A stretch of DNA of 64,000 nucleotides from Diploscapter coronatus (Eukaryota > Nematoda > Chromadorea > Rhabditida > Rhabditidae), in the NCBI GenBank assembly GCA_964036155.1, contig OZ038423.1:55071249-55135248 (forward strand), given 5' to 3'. Each line of letters begins with the position of its first letter. Positions within the stretch are counted from its first letter, which is position 1. Below the pieces are notes generated by a model. It searched no databases and was not told where the DNA came from. It saw only the letters and a list, made by a program, of their open reading frames with translations. This document shows, in pieces, positions 49,904-63,100 of this stretch. Made by a program: the position numbers and the translations under genes.

Positions 49904-51173
49904 AAAACAGAAAAATAAATGAAATAATCCAAAGCCGATGAAGATGAAAGTAAAAATGTAATTGCGATTTCATAATCGTGCATGAGTAAAGGAGGAGTAA
50001 GGATTGGAGAATTCAAGGAAAAATAGGTCGATATATGCAGATTTTTCTGGAATGATTTTTGAAAATTATTCGACAATTCAGAACAAAAAATAATGGATAA
50101 AAATGAAGAAAAAATCTAAAGTGGTAATATATTTTCTAGAAGAAACAACGATGAGTGGAAAGAGAGCAGAGTAAAAGACGAGCGAGAAACAGAAAGAAGA
50201 GGGGAGAGGAAGAGCAGTGGTCGTATTAAACCCCCTCAACCTTCGAGGATTATCGAATTTTAGCTTCGAGCTCAGATTTTTTAAACCTCTAGCTTTAAAA
50301 TTTAACGCTCGGCCTTTTCCTCGCTCTAACTAATGGTTTTTTTTCACAATAATTACCCATAATTATATGATAGACGTGTGATCACAGTGCACCTAAGAAT
50401 GGATTTGATATGAAAAATCAAAGAATGAACGGTTCATACAAGCAAACTAGGAAGTTCTTTCGAAGGGTGGTTAACACTCGACCTTTGGGCTCGGAGGTCA
50501 AGGGGTTTAATATATGACCACAAAAGGTCAAAGTAATTTTCACCCGAAAGAAAGTAGTTTGGCTTTCAATGAACCGTAAAAGAATTCATCAATTTTCGAT
50601 ATTTTGCTCAAGAAACTATTATGTACTTTTGATCAATTTATGTTTAACAAAAATCTAATTTGTTTGAAGTTGAATGAATTGCCAACCTGTATTGCCGGTC
50701 CTTGATCAGATGCAACACAATGATCCAGATACTTGGAAGCAACCAAAGTTGTTGCTAAAATTTGGATAATTAGATTTTCCTAGAAATTTTCAAAAAATTT
50801 CAGATATTCCATGGTTTTCAACCATTTAAATTTTAGAAAATCTCGCGAAACAGAATTTAAAAATTCATAAAATTCTGTGGAAACCAACAACAAAGAAGAA
50901 ACAACAACAAGGAAACAATCGAGAAATAACAAAATGATTTGTCATAACAAAAACAATGAAAAAGTCTGCAAAATCAATGACAGACAGGCTCATATAAAAA
51001 AAGACACTGGTTTTTTTTCTTTTCTTCTCTTGTCTCCTCATACTATTTCTTAGAAAAACCGGTGTCTTTTTCTAGGAGCTGACAGAAATAACAACTTTAA
51101 AATACCGCGTTCCTTCAAAATATTTAAATTTAGAAGGGGTAAGATAATAATTTGAATACAATCTATGACAAAA
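49902..51173. other. Gap between PWP2 3' end and CCT5 5' end
   Basis: About 1.27 kb with no supported gene. It should hold the CCT5 promoter. An 18-bp hairpin near its right end is listed separately. Confidence 0.45.
50998..51071 (-). repeat. 18-bp hairpin downstream of PWP2
   Basis: AAAAAGACACTGGTTTTT (50998-51015) and AAAAACCGGTGTCTTTTT (51054-51071) pair over 18 positions with one difference and a 38-nt loop. It lies about 100 nt past the PWP2 stop on the transcribed strand, so it could sit in the 3'UTR or act in 3'-end formation. Confidence 0.5.
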
Positions 51174-54100
51174 CTACTCTTCCATAGGTTCATCGTCTTC
51201 TTTCTTCATTTCATTTCGAATTCGTCGAGAATTCAGCAAATACTTCAGACTGAATTTGTTCTGATCGGCTCTAAAAATGAGAAAAATAAGCCTTGTAAAA
51301 ATCAAAGATTAGGATCATTGTGTTATTCACCCTGTATTCATCAACCCTCCCTGCACTATTGCCACTTTTTTGTTTTCCTCAAACTATTTCCCAGAAGTGG
51401 GTTAAAGTACAAAGGGATGAATGTGAATAAACAAGATCGAGCAAGACAATGAGCCAAAAATCGAATCTAACAATTTATTGATCTGCTGTTCCCTGTAGCT
51501 GACGATCTGCTGTAGTCCCGTCAAAGTAGCCACATCCACGTGACTCTTCATCCGCATTCCGTTCTCCTCCAGCAGAGCTTTCAGCCAGAACTGAAAATCA
51601 GATTGCTTAAAATTAGATAATTTGGAATGCTTACAATTTATTAAATTATTAGTGCATTATTACGTAATAACCGTTAAAACATTGAACGATTATTGATATG
51701 CTAGCCTTCGATAAAATAAGAAAATCAAGTTCAACATTTTACCATGTAAAGATGAGGGTACTGCGTATTCCACATGGTTCTGTCATTGGCCATCCATCTG
51801 AGCAGTCGCTCTGCGTATTGAATTGGCAGGCTTCGCACAACCAGAATTACTGAAAATCATCAGGCCTCACATAATGCTCTTTGAAACCATCCCCCACTTT
51901 CTTGTGCATCAGTTCTCTCGATGACTGACTGGATCAGATCTGAGTTGTTCAGCTGCAGACTTCCCATCAGAGCTTGTGAATACTCTCTATTCATCAGCGA
52001 TCTGAAATTTAAAAACTCGTTTTTGGAGAAAATCTACAAATCTATTTACTTCTTGACAAATTTGGGATCAGTCGTGGTTTCGAGTTGAAACGGGTCGAAA
52101 ATGGAGATTCTGTCGAGAGAGTAGACTGCCACTCCTTCCGTCGAACAAATTGCGAAACGTCTTCCTGAAAGTCAACATTAATTTTCATATCCTTTAAAAA
52201 CTAGGACGAGTTTGTATCGCGGAAACTTACCAAATACCCAAGTGAAGCAAAACTTCAGCCAATTCGGTTACTCACAGAATTGATAAGTCTACCAGAAAAT
52301 AGCTTACCTGTCGGACAGAAAGCGACGTCCTGCACCGCAACAGCAATTTTGCCCCTCCTCTCCCCTAAATCAGTGTGCTTCGAACCAGGCAGTTTGATGG
52401 CCTTCTTATTCGATCCATCGTATTCCTCGTCCGAAGTGTCGAACAGCAGCATATTGCCGAATTCCGTGAAATTACGCTTGTTCACGTCCATCTGTAATGT
52501 GCAATTCTCAACTTTATTTCTCATTCTTTTTTTATATCGAATAGGGAAAAAATAATAGGGACACTTTGAAAAGTTCTCCTAGCTTTTCTTCATCAAAACT
52601 GTCTCACCTCAAAGTGGAATAAACATGGAGAAAAAAAGCGTTTAGAACATCAATAAAGAAATCAAATTTTGTCTAAACCCACCACAACTCCATCCAAACT
52701 TCGATTTTCAGTGATTTTGAATTTGGTGATGATTTGCCGGTCAGAGACTGAATAAAGGCAGAAGAAGTTGGACTCGCCTCCGACAAGCAGCATGTGACCA
52801 TTCGGGGAGAAGTCGAGGGAGGTGAACGATCTGCAAATCGAAAGCATGACGAATTATTGATATTCCGAAAGAAGCATACTTGCTCTTTCCACTGGTGTCC
52901 CTCTTGATTTGCTCGTTTTCACTTCTGGACGGGTCCAAATCTGCCGCCGTTTCGATTGTACCGATCAGAGCCATCTAAATATTTTCCTTGAATAGCAACC
53001 TAGTTCATCAATTTTACGCAATTGAGTGAACATGAATGATCTTCGTTAGCATTTAATTGAATTTCAAGAAATTCGAGTCTTTCATTTTGAACAATAAATC
53101 TCACCTCCTTTGTATGATAGAGTGTGATGACAGAATCAGAAGTGAGCACGGCGACCACATCTCCAGAAGGTGAGAATCTGACGAACAGAGCTTCGTGGTG
53201 TAGTTCCGTGATTTCACTCGTTGAATCCACTACATTCCAAACCCTGCAAGAAAGTGAATTCAGTCAGGAATGAAAAGCCGTCATACCGAATAGTCCTGTC
53301 CCAACTGGCAGTGACGAGCGTGTTGCCGAACAAATCGATCGAGGAAATGTTAAGCTCGTGTCCACTCAGCACGTCCAGCAGACGGCCGTTCTCCAGACTC
53401 CACACGAAAATCTCAAATAGGCTATTTTCTCCTTCCTGATACACAAAATTGATTTATTTATGCGAATTTCTTCGACAACTTGTAAGCCGCAAGACATGGA
53501 TAAATAGCATGAAAAACACATTGTATCCTACTTTCGCTTTCTTTCCTTATTTCGCGCCTACTTGTGCATGACTTTATACAACTCGGAGCTAGTCAATTTA
53601 CTCCAAACCTACATTGTAGACCTCCTTTCCAGCAGCGACAACCAAATCACCAGACTTGTCAACGACCAAACTGCCGAGTTGAGTTGGTTCAGGACAGACC
53701 AGAGTGCGGAAATTGCGGTATCTGAAAGTTCAATTGCAAAGATGTAGTAAGACTTATACTAACCGTTTCATATCATGAGCCCTAACAGTTCCATCGAGCG
53801 AGGCACTCAGAATTGCCTTGCCACTCTGCGTCCACTTCACACAGCTCACTGCAGAAGTGTGCTCGTCGAAAGTGACGATGCAGAACGAAGTGCGGTTGTT
53901 CCAGATTTTCACCTGAACATGAGAATAAAAAACTTCTTCCGAATCAATCGTTGTGCAAGACAGTTACTATATGACGGAGTCTAGTTAGGGATAGGGTAAG
54001 GAGGTTAGAGTAAGGAGAAATAGTGTGAGGAAGATATCCCCCGTCACCCTTCGTAAAATGACTGTTGCAGTTGTGCAGAGAAATTATAAAATAAGCAGCA

Positions 54101-56511
54101 TTATTCTGTTAAAATTGTCTACACATCATTTACAAACTGATTATTTGAAGATGTCTGCAAATTCTAATTAAAATCACAAGAATTATCACCTTTCCATCCT
54201 CAGCTCCAGTCGCGAGCAAACTTCCATCGGGAGAATACGAGATCGTGGAGATTCTCTGCGAATGCGACTGCTGCTTGAGAGCGTACGTCTCTGACTGCCA
54301 TTCCCAGACCTGGAATAATAGTTTAGAAAAAAAACTTCTAGAATATGCAATGAAGCTTACAATGAGTTGAGCACTGGACCCCTGTCCGCAGCCGATACCC
54401 AGCCAGTCGCCCGTTCGGTTGATTGCAACTGTGCTCACTGCATAGTCTGATACCCTGAAGAGCGACTCTTGGACTTGAATAAAGTAAGTCTTCATTACAT
54501 GAAGAAGTACTAGAGATTGAGTTGAATTCATAAAATCTACAATTAGCATTTAGCTTTTCAGAATCGAATTCCATATCCTTACTGATGATGAAGAATATGA
54601 AAGTGGAATGGAAAAGAAGAAAAAGAAATTCATGAACTCCGAATAAATGCCTACCGCAAATTGTGAATGAGAGCGAAAGTGGGAATTTCGTGGAGCACGA
54701 AGCTGCCGTTGGAAAATGCAGTGACGAGCAGATTGCTCTCCGGGTGAAATTTGGCTGCAGTCACGTCCACTTGCTTACCACTGCCTGATGACTCCAACAG
54801 GGAGAATCTGCAAATAAGATTTATTAATGAAAGAGAAGAAGAGGAAACGAACACGAATGGATCTTGAAATTCTACAGAATCAATATTTTTGAAAAGATGA
54901 TTTCAACCTCTTTGTCTTGTTGTAGAAGAGCCTGGTGATCTGCTCTCCATCCTCAGTCGCAGTCTGCTCCTGATTCGTCCAGTGGCCTTCCACCAAATCC
55001 CCGGGCAGAACTGAACTCTTCCACACATACGCCACTCCTCGACGGCATACAGAGATCAACTGAAATGGAAGGTTCATTGAAGAGAAGGAAAAATTATCCT
55101 GAAGGGTGAATTTAGAAGATACATGAGATATTGTATGAGAAGTAGATTAGCTAGGCTAGAAGATCATTTCATTCTACGCCTTCAGAAGCATGGCATATTT
55201 TCCAGATGTTTTTGAAAGAAAACAAAAACTCACATCATATGACTCTTTGAAAAATTGGCAGTTGACGATGGGTCCCTTGTGCAGTCCGAACTGCAGAATG
55301 TGCACGTTGCGGTATCGCTTCGAGCCGACCATTCGGACTACTTTGTCGTCTCCACCTGCCACGATCAGACTGAATGATTCCGATTTTTATATTACATTAT
55401 AAGGATAAACTTGTGCAGTTGACTGTAAAATTCATCAAGAAAAATCAGACAAATCTGTAAAACGAATCAGACTTTCTTTTAGCTCCTACACTCCATAAAA
55501 ATAAGATTTGATGAGCTTTACAAGTTGGTGTTGATGGTCATTGGTAAATTATACAGAGAGCCTAATTCGTCAGGAGGCAAAATGATCAATCACTGCTCAA
55601 TTCAATGCTATACAAGGCTCATCACAGGTAGGGTTTTGACAGGTAAGTGCAGGTAGGTTCAAAAATGATAGTTACAGGCCGATATACATGATTTTGGTAA
55701 GTCAGTTGCAGGTAAAATACGGACATGGGAATCCAAGAAACAGGTAGGGAAAGTGCACGCACGATATTCTTCGTGCTTGTGAGGAGCAATCTGTCAAAGC
55801 TAAAGCCGAAGTCAGATGCGCATATCAAATTCATATGTGAATTTTAACGATGTCGATCACCAAGCAACTCTGGCCTGTAAATTCCTCACTCAACCCACTC
55901 ACCATCCGTCGAAGGACCAGTCGAGGCAGTTCAGTGTTTCCGTCGACAGATTGTATGTCATGTACAGCTGTAGAGGACGGTACACAGAGCACTGAAAATG
56001 AAATAAAACAACGTTTCAAAATAGTTTTCTACTAACCTTCATCTGATTGAGTTTGTGAATCTGCAAGTCGAAATCCCTGCAGATGGCGAGCATCTGGTCG
56101 TCGGGGGAGAATTGCAGAGCTCTGATCGTTCGATTCGCCCGGAACTTGTGCAGCAGGTTCTCCGAGTGCAGATTCACGTAGAGGACATCGCCTGCTGAAA
56201 ATTCGAGCAGAGGAATTTGATCCGAGCTCATCTGAAATTCCCACCTTCATTTGCGACGACGAAATGAGTGCCTCTCGAACTGACGGAGATCGTGACGATG
56301 TTGAACAGCGACTCGAATGAGAGGGTTCGGGAGACATTGCTGAAAAATGCAATATTTTGGGGTAAGTGAGAAATACGGACTTTTTCAAGTCAAAGATGGA
56401 GATTTTGTTGCCGACAGGCGAGTAGACGGAATATCCATCGGGGGAGAACGCGATCTGCCCGTTGCGGTACACCGAGCCGATCAGGTTCGAGAAGTTGAAC
56501 TTGACGTCCAT
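51174..56511 (-). CDS. pwp2: Periodic tryptophan protein 2, U3 snoRNP/SSU processome WD40 protein
   Basis: Twenty-one exons sum to 2643 nt (880 aa): 56511-56381, 56339-56245, 56194-56037, 55991-55903, 55369-55234, 55059-54908, 54807-54655, 54454-54361, 54309-54190, 53912-53764, 53721-53613, 53435-53287, 53243-53105, 52974-52880, 52830-52683, 52491-52308, 52164-52050, 52001-51898, 51849-51743, 51590-51472, 51270-51174. The start FNFSNLIGSVYRNGQIAFSP and SPVGNKISIFDLKNN match PWP2. Later hallmarks are GDWLGIGCG, LIVWEWQSETYALKQQ, EIFVWSLENGRLLDVLSGHE, TASWDRTIRVWNVVDS and the C-terminal WD-free UTP region ending KYLLNSRRIRNEMKKE. PWP2 (UTP1) is a core part of the UTP-B complex for 18S rRNA maturation in the nucleolus. 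Three introns are only 41, 50 and 48 nt. Size and order agree with the family. Confidence 0.95.
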
Positions 56512-56528
56512 TTCAACGCGACATTCCT
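56512..56528 (-). promoter_or_regulatory. Candidate trans-splice acceptor and 4-codon uORF of PWP2
   Basis: TTTTCCAG ends at 56527 on the minus strand, leaving a 15-nt leader. That leader contains ATG TCG CGT TGA, a minimal uORF that stops one base before the main ATG. Confidence 0.4.
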
Positions 56529-56794
56529 GGAAAATAATGACCTAGAGAAAAAAGATGAGGCTCAAAGAAAATAATTGAAAGCGAGCGTTTTAGGAAAAAT
56601 GTTCCAGAAAATCGAGAAATAATAAACAAAAAATTAGGAGAAAAAAATAGTAATGAAAAATATAGCGGAGAAAAATTTAGCAGTGTTTGAAATGAATTGT
56701 CAATAGAGCAGGATATGCATTTCTCAATGCGGGAAATGGCTGTTTTTCGATTTTCTTCCGTTTTTCTCGAGATTTTCAAAATTACCGATTTCAG
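56527..56794. promoter_or_regulatory. Bidirectional promoter region of PWP2 and PRIM1
   Basis: The two start codons are 284 nt apart and the two candidate acceptors about 267 nt apart, so both genes must be driven from this AT-rich segment or share an upstream element. No TATA box or named binding site could be assigned. Confidence 0.5.
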
Positions 56795-56795
56795 A

Positions 56796-59472
56796 ATGGA
56801 CACTCCATTTGACCACAACTCCCTGTCACTCTTCCTGCGCACCTACTACAAGTCCATCTTCCCATACAAGCAATATCTCAAATGGATGACCTACGGGTTG
56901 AGTGAGTTTTTTTTTTTCTTTCAAGTTTGTCTCATGAAAATGAATTTCAGAATTCTCCGAGTACTGCGCCTATCGGGAATTCGCCTTCATTCTTCATGGA
57001 GACATTCATTTGAGGTAGGATTTTTTATTTTGAAAAGGAACACCTTGCACAACGTCCAATATGAAAGTGTCAAAAGCATTATCCGTGTAGAAATTCGGTT
57101 CATTTCTTATTCCTGGAAACTTTGACTGTTTTTGCCGTTGAATCTTTCGGAGATCACTTCTTGTTCTAATTTAAGAATTGTAGAAATATTCAATTCGCAC
57201 AGGCTTGATCGAAAGCTAAGTTTAGAAATGATGCAGAGATGAATGTGTTCTCTGTCCTGTCTGTTTGAAATCAGACGATCAAGAAAAAATTCAGAATGAC
57301 TAAAAGGGACAATTGTTTCAGATACAAGAACTTCTACGATTCCGCGATGTTTGAGAGAGAGCTCTGCAACACGAACCCGGAGAAGCTCGATATTGGAGCC
57401 ATTTATAATCATCATGTAAGGGAATACTGTATTTCTTGAGGATAGTCCTTCAATTTCAGCCTCGCGAGCACAAGAAGCACTTGGACATGAAGGCGTTGGA
57501 GCGCGAACTCATCTTCGATATCGACTTGACTGATTACAGTGGAGTCAGGCATTGTTGCGGGTAAGCATGAATTGTTTTTTTTCTCTAGATTAGAAAGTTA
57601 TTGCTGAGATGAATGCTTCCTGTATTTGTCACCAAACTTGGGTCATGGGATGAAGAAGGAAAACCTGGCGAGGTTGATCAGACGACGAAAAATACAGGAG
57701 GCCAAGATGAAGAAGCTGACTGAAAATTCTCACTTCTCATTTTGGAATTATTCAATGTTTCTACAAATTCATTAACGTTTTTCAGAGAAGCAACCGTCTG
57801 CAAGAAGTGCTGGAAGTTCATTGTGGTGGGAGTCAAAGTGCTCGACTATTTGCTGGCAGGTTTGTCTGGAAGCTTCATCTCAAAAGTAATTTTTTATTTT
57901 AGAGGATTTTGGTTTCCAAGCGCGAATGTGGGTGTTTTCTGGTCGTCGAGGAGTGCATTGCTGGGTGGCTGACAAAGCAGCAAGGCAGCTGGACAACGAG
58001 GGTAGAGGAACTGTGGCGGAGTATCTCAATCTTTATGAAGTTAGATTTTTTACGGATTCTTGATAAATAAATGCAGTTTTGAGGCCGAAGTTATGATGAT
58101 ATTGAAATTTTGATATCGTGATTTTTTTAAAGTTTCACCTGTTCTTCTTGAATTTGGCTTATCTGATTTTTCAATATCTTGAATTTCAGGGCAACAAACC
58201 GAATGTGATGGTGAATGTGTCTGACGATGAATGTGAAGATGACTTGGATCGCAGTAAACTGAGACAGGTATTTTTGATTATCCGAGAGAATTTTGATCGT
58301 TTCTATTTTCAGAGAGGAGGTCCTTCTGCCCAGTACGTTCCTCATGTCGTGCAGCGAGCCTACAGAAAAATGATGGAAAGTGGAGTTATGGATGATTTGG
58401 TATGGAGGTTCAAAGGGAGTTTCCAAGAAAATGTTTACCTTAAGGTTCATGAGCAGGGCTGGCTGAGCGATGACAAACTCGACGATGTGCACAAATGTTT
58501 CCCGCAGGCTTCTGAGTCACTAAAGGAGGAACTAAGAGTGCTCAAAGAGTAGGGAACTTTTCATGAATTGTAAAAATGAAGAGAAATATCTCTAATTCCA
58601 AAACTAACTTGTTTTACCTCTAAATTCCAGTTTGTCGGAGAAGAATCGCTGGGTTGCGTTGAAGCGACGATACGACGAAGTGGAGAGGACCAAGGCTGAG
58701 AAGAAAGGACTCAATGTGCCTGCTGTAAAGACTCCTATTCTTCTTTGAAATTAGGCGTTTTTTCAGGCGCCCAGTGAACAGGATCGCTATTTCCTTTACT
58801 ATTTCGTCATCCATTACGCCTTTCCTCGTCTCGACATTCATGTGTCTACAGGTGAACTATTTTTAAAGCATGAGCTTGATAAGATTTGCATTTTTATAAA
58901 TCAAAGATAAAGACTCCAATTTTCTAAATCTGCATGACGAAATCAAGGGTATGCTCAAAATAGTCTATCTCAAATGTAAAGAGTTTTGTACTTTTGGCTT
59001 AAAAAATGATATTTTATCTCAAATTTCTTCCATACACTCAATCTGACCATTTAGGAGTGAACCACCTGCTGAAGTCTCCGTTCTGCATTCACCCCAAAAC
59101 AGGCAACGTGGCTGTGCCTCTCAACACTGACAAAATCCACGAATTCGACGTCACAAGTGCGCCCAGAATTGAGTACGAATTTCTCAAATTAATTGATGAA
59201 AACTGAACCAATTTCAGCAAACTCATCAGGGAACTCAACGAGAACAATTCGAGCGCGATGGAAACTGATGAAAATGTGCAGTCGCAGCCAGGTAAAATCT
59301 TAACAAAATTACTGAAAACTATAAGGGTGCAATCATATTGTCTGATATCGTGTTAATGCCAAATGCAGGGCTGCGCGAAGTCGAAAATTCAGGCTACAAA
59401 CGAACTTCTCTCGCCCCTTTCGTCGAAAACTTCGAACGATTTGTCACCAACGCTGTTGCGAGTGAGAAATGA
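56796..59472 (+). CDS. PRIM1: DNA primase small (catalytic) subunit
   Basis: Thirteen exons: 56796-56901, 56951-57014, 57322-57415, 57460-57560, 57786-57859, 57903-58039, 58190-58267, 58313-58548, 58631-58724, 58767-58851, 59055-59172, 59218-59291, 59369-59472 (454 aa). Primase makes the RNA primers that DNA polymerase alpha extends. The catalytic motif [11 protein letters not shown] carries the metal-binding Asp108 and Asp110. The zinc motif is C120-C121 with C127-x-x-C130. [12 protein letters not shown] is the conserved SxRGxH nucleotide-binding motif. [17 protein letters not shown] and [14 protein letters not shown] close the match. Family members are about 420 aa; removing an internal 45-nt segment (58400-58444) as an intron would give 439 aa. 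An acceptor ending at 56794, one base before the ATG, suggests trans-splicing. Confidence 0.95.
58400..58444 (+). other. Probable 45-nt in-frame intron inside PRIM1 exon 8
   Basis: The segment starts GTATGG and ends CTTAAG, is a multiple of three and contains no stop, so it can be read through. Removing it joins GATGATTTG to GTTCATGAG (DDL-VHEQGW), which matches the spacing of human PRIM1 (LVNQDILENKESW) better than the unspliced form. Confidence 0.5.
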
Positions 59473-60145
59473 TTCTTCTATTTTTATTTTTTCTCATTTT
59501 ATAAATTCATTTGTATGTTTTCAATTAGTTTATTATGATCACCTAAACTCAACAACAACTTTGAATAAAGTAAACCCGACGAGCTTCTGCTAGAGAAACC
59601 TAACGATAACCAATGAGTTGAAATAGACCCTATTGTAGAGAGCAAAATGAAATAACATCTCAAGTCTGAAGACAAGATATACCCTAGATTACAGGAAAAT
59701 CCAGAAGATAAGGGATTGAGAAAAGGGAGATTTCTATCACTCGGTCATATATTTTCACTACCTTTGAAATTGGGGATGAAGTTCAATTGGCTTAGAGTCA
59801 AAATGAAATTCCGAAAAAAGAAACAATTTTACTTCTATAGAGAATGACATAAATTCAGAATCTTGAAAGTTGTCACTTCAGTTTCAAGATTCTGATCGAA
59901 ATGTCGGCAAAACAATAACGAACATTCGATAAACGAAAGTCGGATAGAAAAAGAAAGAGAAATGGCTACATATGATTTGGCTGAATGATGTTTATCCAAA
60001 GCTTTTGCCAGATAAAGATTGTTCAAATTGCGTCTGCGAAAAGCTCTGATAGAAAACAAGTGCACAAAGTAATAAAAGCACCAAAATGAATGACGAACTG
60101 CACTTTGAACAACAGCAAATTGGGAAAAAATTACCGGATTTTGTT
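59473..60145. other. Convergent intergenic region between PRIM1 and SBNO
   Basis: AATAAA at about 59563 is a plausible PRIM1 polyadenylation signal. The 3'UTR of the minus-strand SBNO gene lies near 60145 downwards. No gene seen. Confidence 0.5.
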
Positions 60146-63100
60146 CTACTCGATGGTGCTGTAGATCCTCTTCTTCTCCTGCTGAACGTAGTGATGGCCA
60201 CAGTTCTTTTCCAGTTCTGCCACCAGTGTCCGCACGTATTGAGGCAGAATCAAAAGGCCTGAAATTTACAAATTACAAAAGAAATTGGAATAGTAGCATG
60301 ACAGAAGTGACATTTGTGTAATTTTGAAAATTTGTTAATGCACATGAAAATTTAACGAATAGAAAAAGTATTTAAGAATGTCTTCTTACATTTTCTCCTT
60401 CAAAAAACTCATTTCAAAGGAACATACCGACAATCTTCAAGTCGTCTTCAGTGCGCACTCGTATGACCTGCATTCGCGAAGCCTTCACATCGTTCCCATT
60501 CAGCACCGCCTCTACCACTGGCCACACTGACAGAACCTGAAAATTAGTCGATATTTCCATTAATGGCAATTCAATGACTTACCGATCCGGACAGAACAAA
60601 GTAGATTCTCGTGCGTCTGCCGACTTCACAGAACCCGCCTTTCGTCGCCGTTTTGCACTTGTTGAAAACGTACTGATGCTGACATGACTGGCCTGATCCT
60701 GCAGAAATGAAAATGAAGAAAACCCATTAGATACTCTTCAGTCTGTTATTTCTGTGATTTGTAATAAACACGCGATTTTATTCTTTTTCTTCCGCTTCTC
60801 TTCAAGAATAGAGTTTTGTTCTTCTATAATTCAGTGAAGAGAGAAAACATCGCGATATTGCATAATGTCAGATATTACAAAAAATAAAAATAATACCTTC
60901 ATACTGCGCAGTCCAAATATCTTTAGCTTCATCAGGAGTGATTTTCTTGTGTTTCTTGAGAAGTTCGTTGAGCGAAATAAATTTGGGCGATCTGCCTGTA
61001 GAGGGTCGTGTCACCGCATACAGTCTGAAAAATAAAGCATGAAAAAGGAAACAAATAATAAAATTACCTTTCACCATTATCGATTCTCGTCTTGCCAATT
61101 CCATAAACGAGAGTGGCAACCTTCTTCGTGCTCATTGATGGGGTGCAGACGTAGAATCCGTCCTGTAAATTTACTAGTCAGAAATAAATAGGAAATATTT
61201 CCTGAGACTATTGTTGTATCCCGATTACTTTGCGGCTAGAATTAAATATTATCTAGCAAAGATGTTTATTCACCTTCTTCTCGTTTCTTTCTCCTCTTCA
61301 TTCTTCCTTTCTAGTTGAAGGTAAAGTGAAGTGATCACATAAGATTGAACTAGAATGTCACAAGACTGACCTCTCCAGTGTTGTGCTGTTTGTAGATGGA
61401 GAAAGCCTCTTCCCAAGTGACTCCCCGCTCGACGGCCAATTTGTGCATTTCCACCCGATAGCTGCTGTTGTCTGCGCGACCCAAGAACACACGAGATTCC
61501 AGCTTCTTCACAGAATCACCGCCAGTACCCAGATCTGAAAAGTCAATCATCGTGTTTAGAATTTCATGCTACTTTAAGTAACTCGTATAACTGAACTTTT
61601 CAGGTCACTGATAAGGAATAATTTTCAAATTTGCTAACCCATAATTCCCATGTCATAGGTTCCATCGTGCTTGGCCTGGGCTATGAGTTCAGCGACAATT
61701 TCGGTGAAATAGGTGAAAAGGGCGTTCTGTGCGTGGACGGGCAGACCGAGGATTCTGAGACATTCGAAATTAATTAATCAAAGTATAAAAACACAGGCAA
61801 ACCTGTTCAAGAATTTAGGAATGTTGGCAGCTTCCTTCTCGATCGTCCATCCTCCGGTCGCATTTTTCGACAGCAAACCGACGCCCTCCATATACAGTTT
61901 CAGATCTAAAAATAAGAAGATTATTCGGAAGAAAAGGTATCGAGATTCAAGAACAACTTCGCAAATCTAGCCTAAATTTAGTCGCCATTATTTCTCTTTT
62001 GAAATAGATTCATAGCAATTAGAACAAAAAATAAGATCTTATATAAACCTTCAAAGAAATCTCCCGGTTTGTAGTCAGCGGGCGGGTCGATGAGAGGAGG
62101 CGAGAAAGTGCCGACCACTGTGCGGAGCAGAATGTCGAGGGCCTGAATTGTTTATTCGAAATTGAGTTTCTTCCAAAATCCTCCACCTGTCTTCCATATT
62201 TGGTGTCCATGTTGAACTGACTGAGATCTCGCGTTTCCGTGGCTCTTCTGTCTCCATGCGTCAGTGCACCGAGGGACTCGAGTCTCTTCGCAACAACCGA
62301 GGCAAATCGCTTCTCTCCAGCCAGTTCAGATATCAGGAACACGTATTCGGGAGCGCTCACTTGGTTGGAACGGTGGGTTCGACCTGGAAAGATGGCTTAT
62401 AAAATCAATTGTAAATGGGAATGAACCTCGAAATTTTCTCTGGAGGAATTTATGAATTTTGTTTTTTTCACAAAATTTGGTTTTATTTTTCTTGAAAGTA
62501 CAACTTTTCTGTCACCTTTGGCATTAATTTAGCAGAATTCCGCTAATTTCTTTTCTAATTCAATAACTCAGTTAAATCAAATTCTTTACCGAATTGCTGA
62601 ATAGCCTTATCAGCAGACCAAGGCAATTCGAGGGTGATATGGACTCGGCGTCTCTGATTGAGGGCCCTTCTGTCAGACTGCAGGGAGATGCCACTGCTGG
62701 CTGCCTCCGAGATGATGGCAATGAGCTTGTCGCCCCGCATGAACTTATCCTTCTCCTCCATGTTCATCAGCTCTGTCTGCACTTCTGCAGTCACATTCCT
62801 TCGCTCGTAGACAATCTGGCCCGATTCTGTCGCCACCATGTGACCGCGTCTGCCTGTCATCTGCAAAGAAAACATTTATACAAGTTGAAGACTACGACTT
62901 GGTCTCAGAATTTGGCAAATAAATAGTAGTGCTATCTTCAACAACAAAAAAAATGTTCAAAATTCGCTACAATTGTGATTTATGATACATAGTTCTATTC
63001 ATTTTTTTAAAACTGTATTTCCAAAGACAAAAATTGTCTGAGAACGATTCAAAATCGGGCTCTTAGAATATGCCGGAGGGGTAATAAAGTTTGAGAAATA

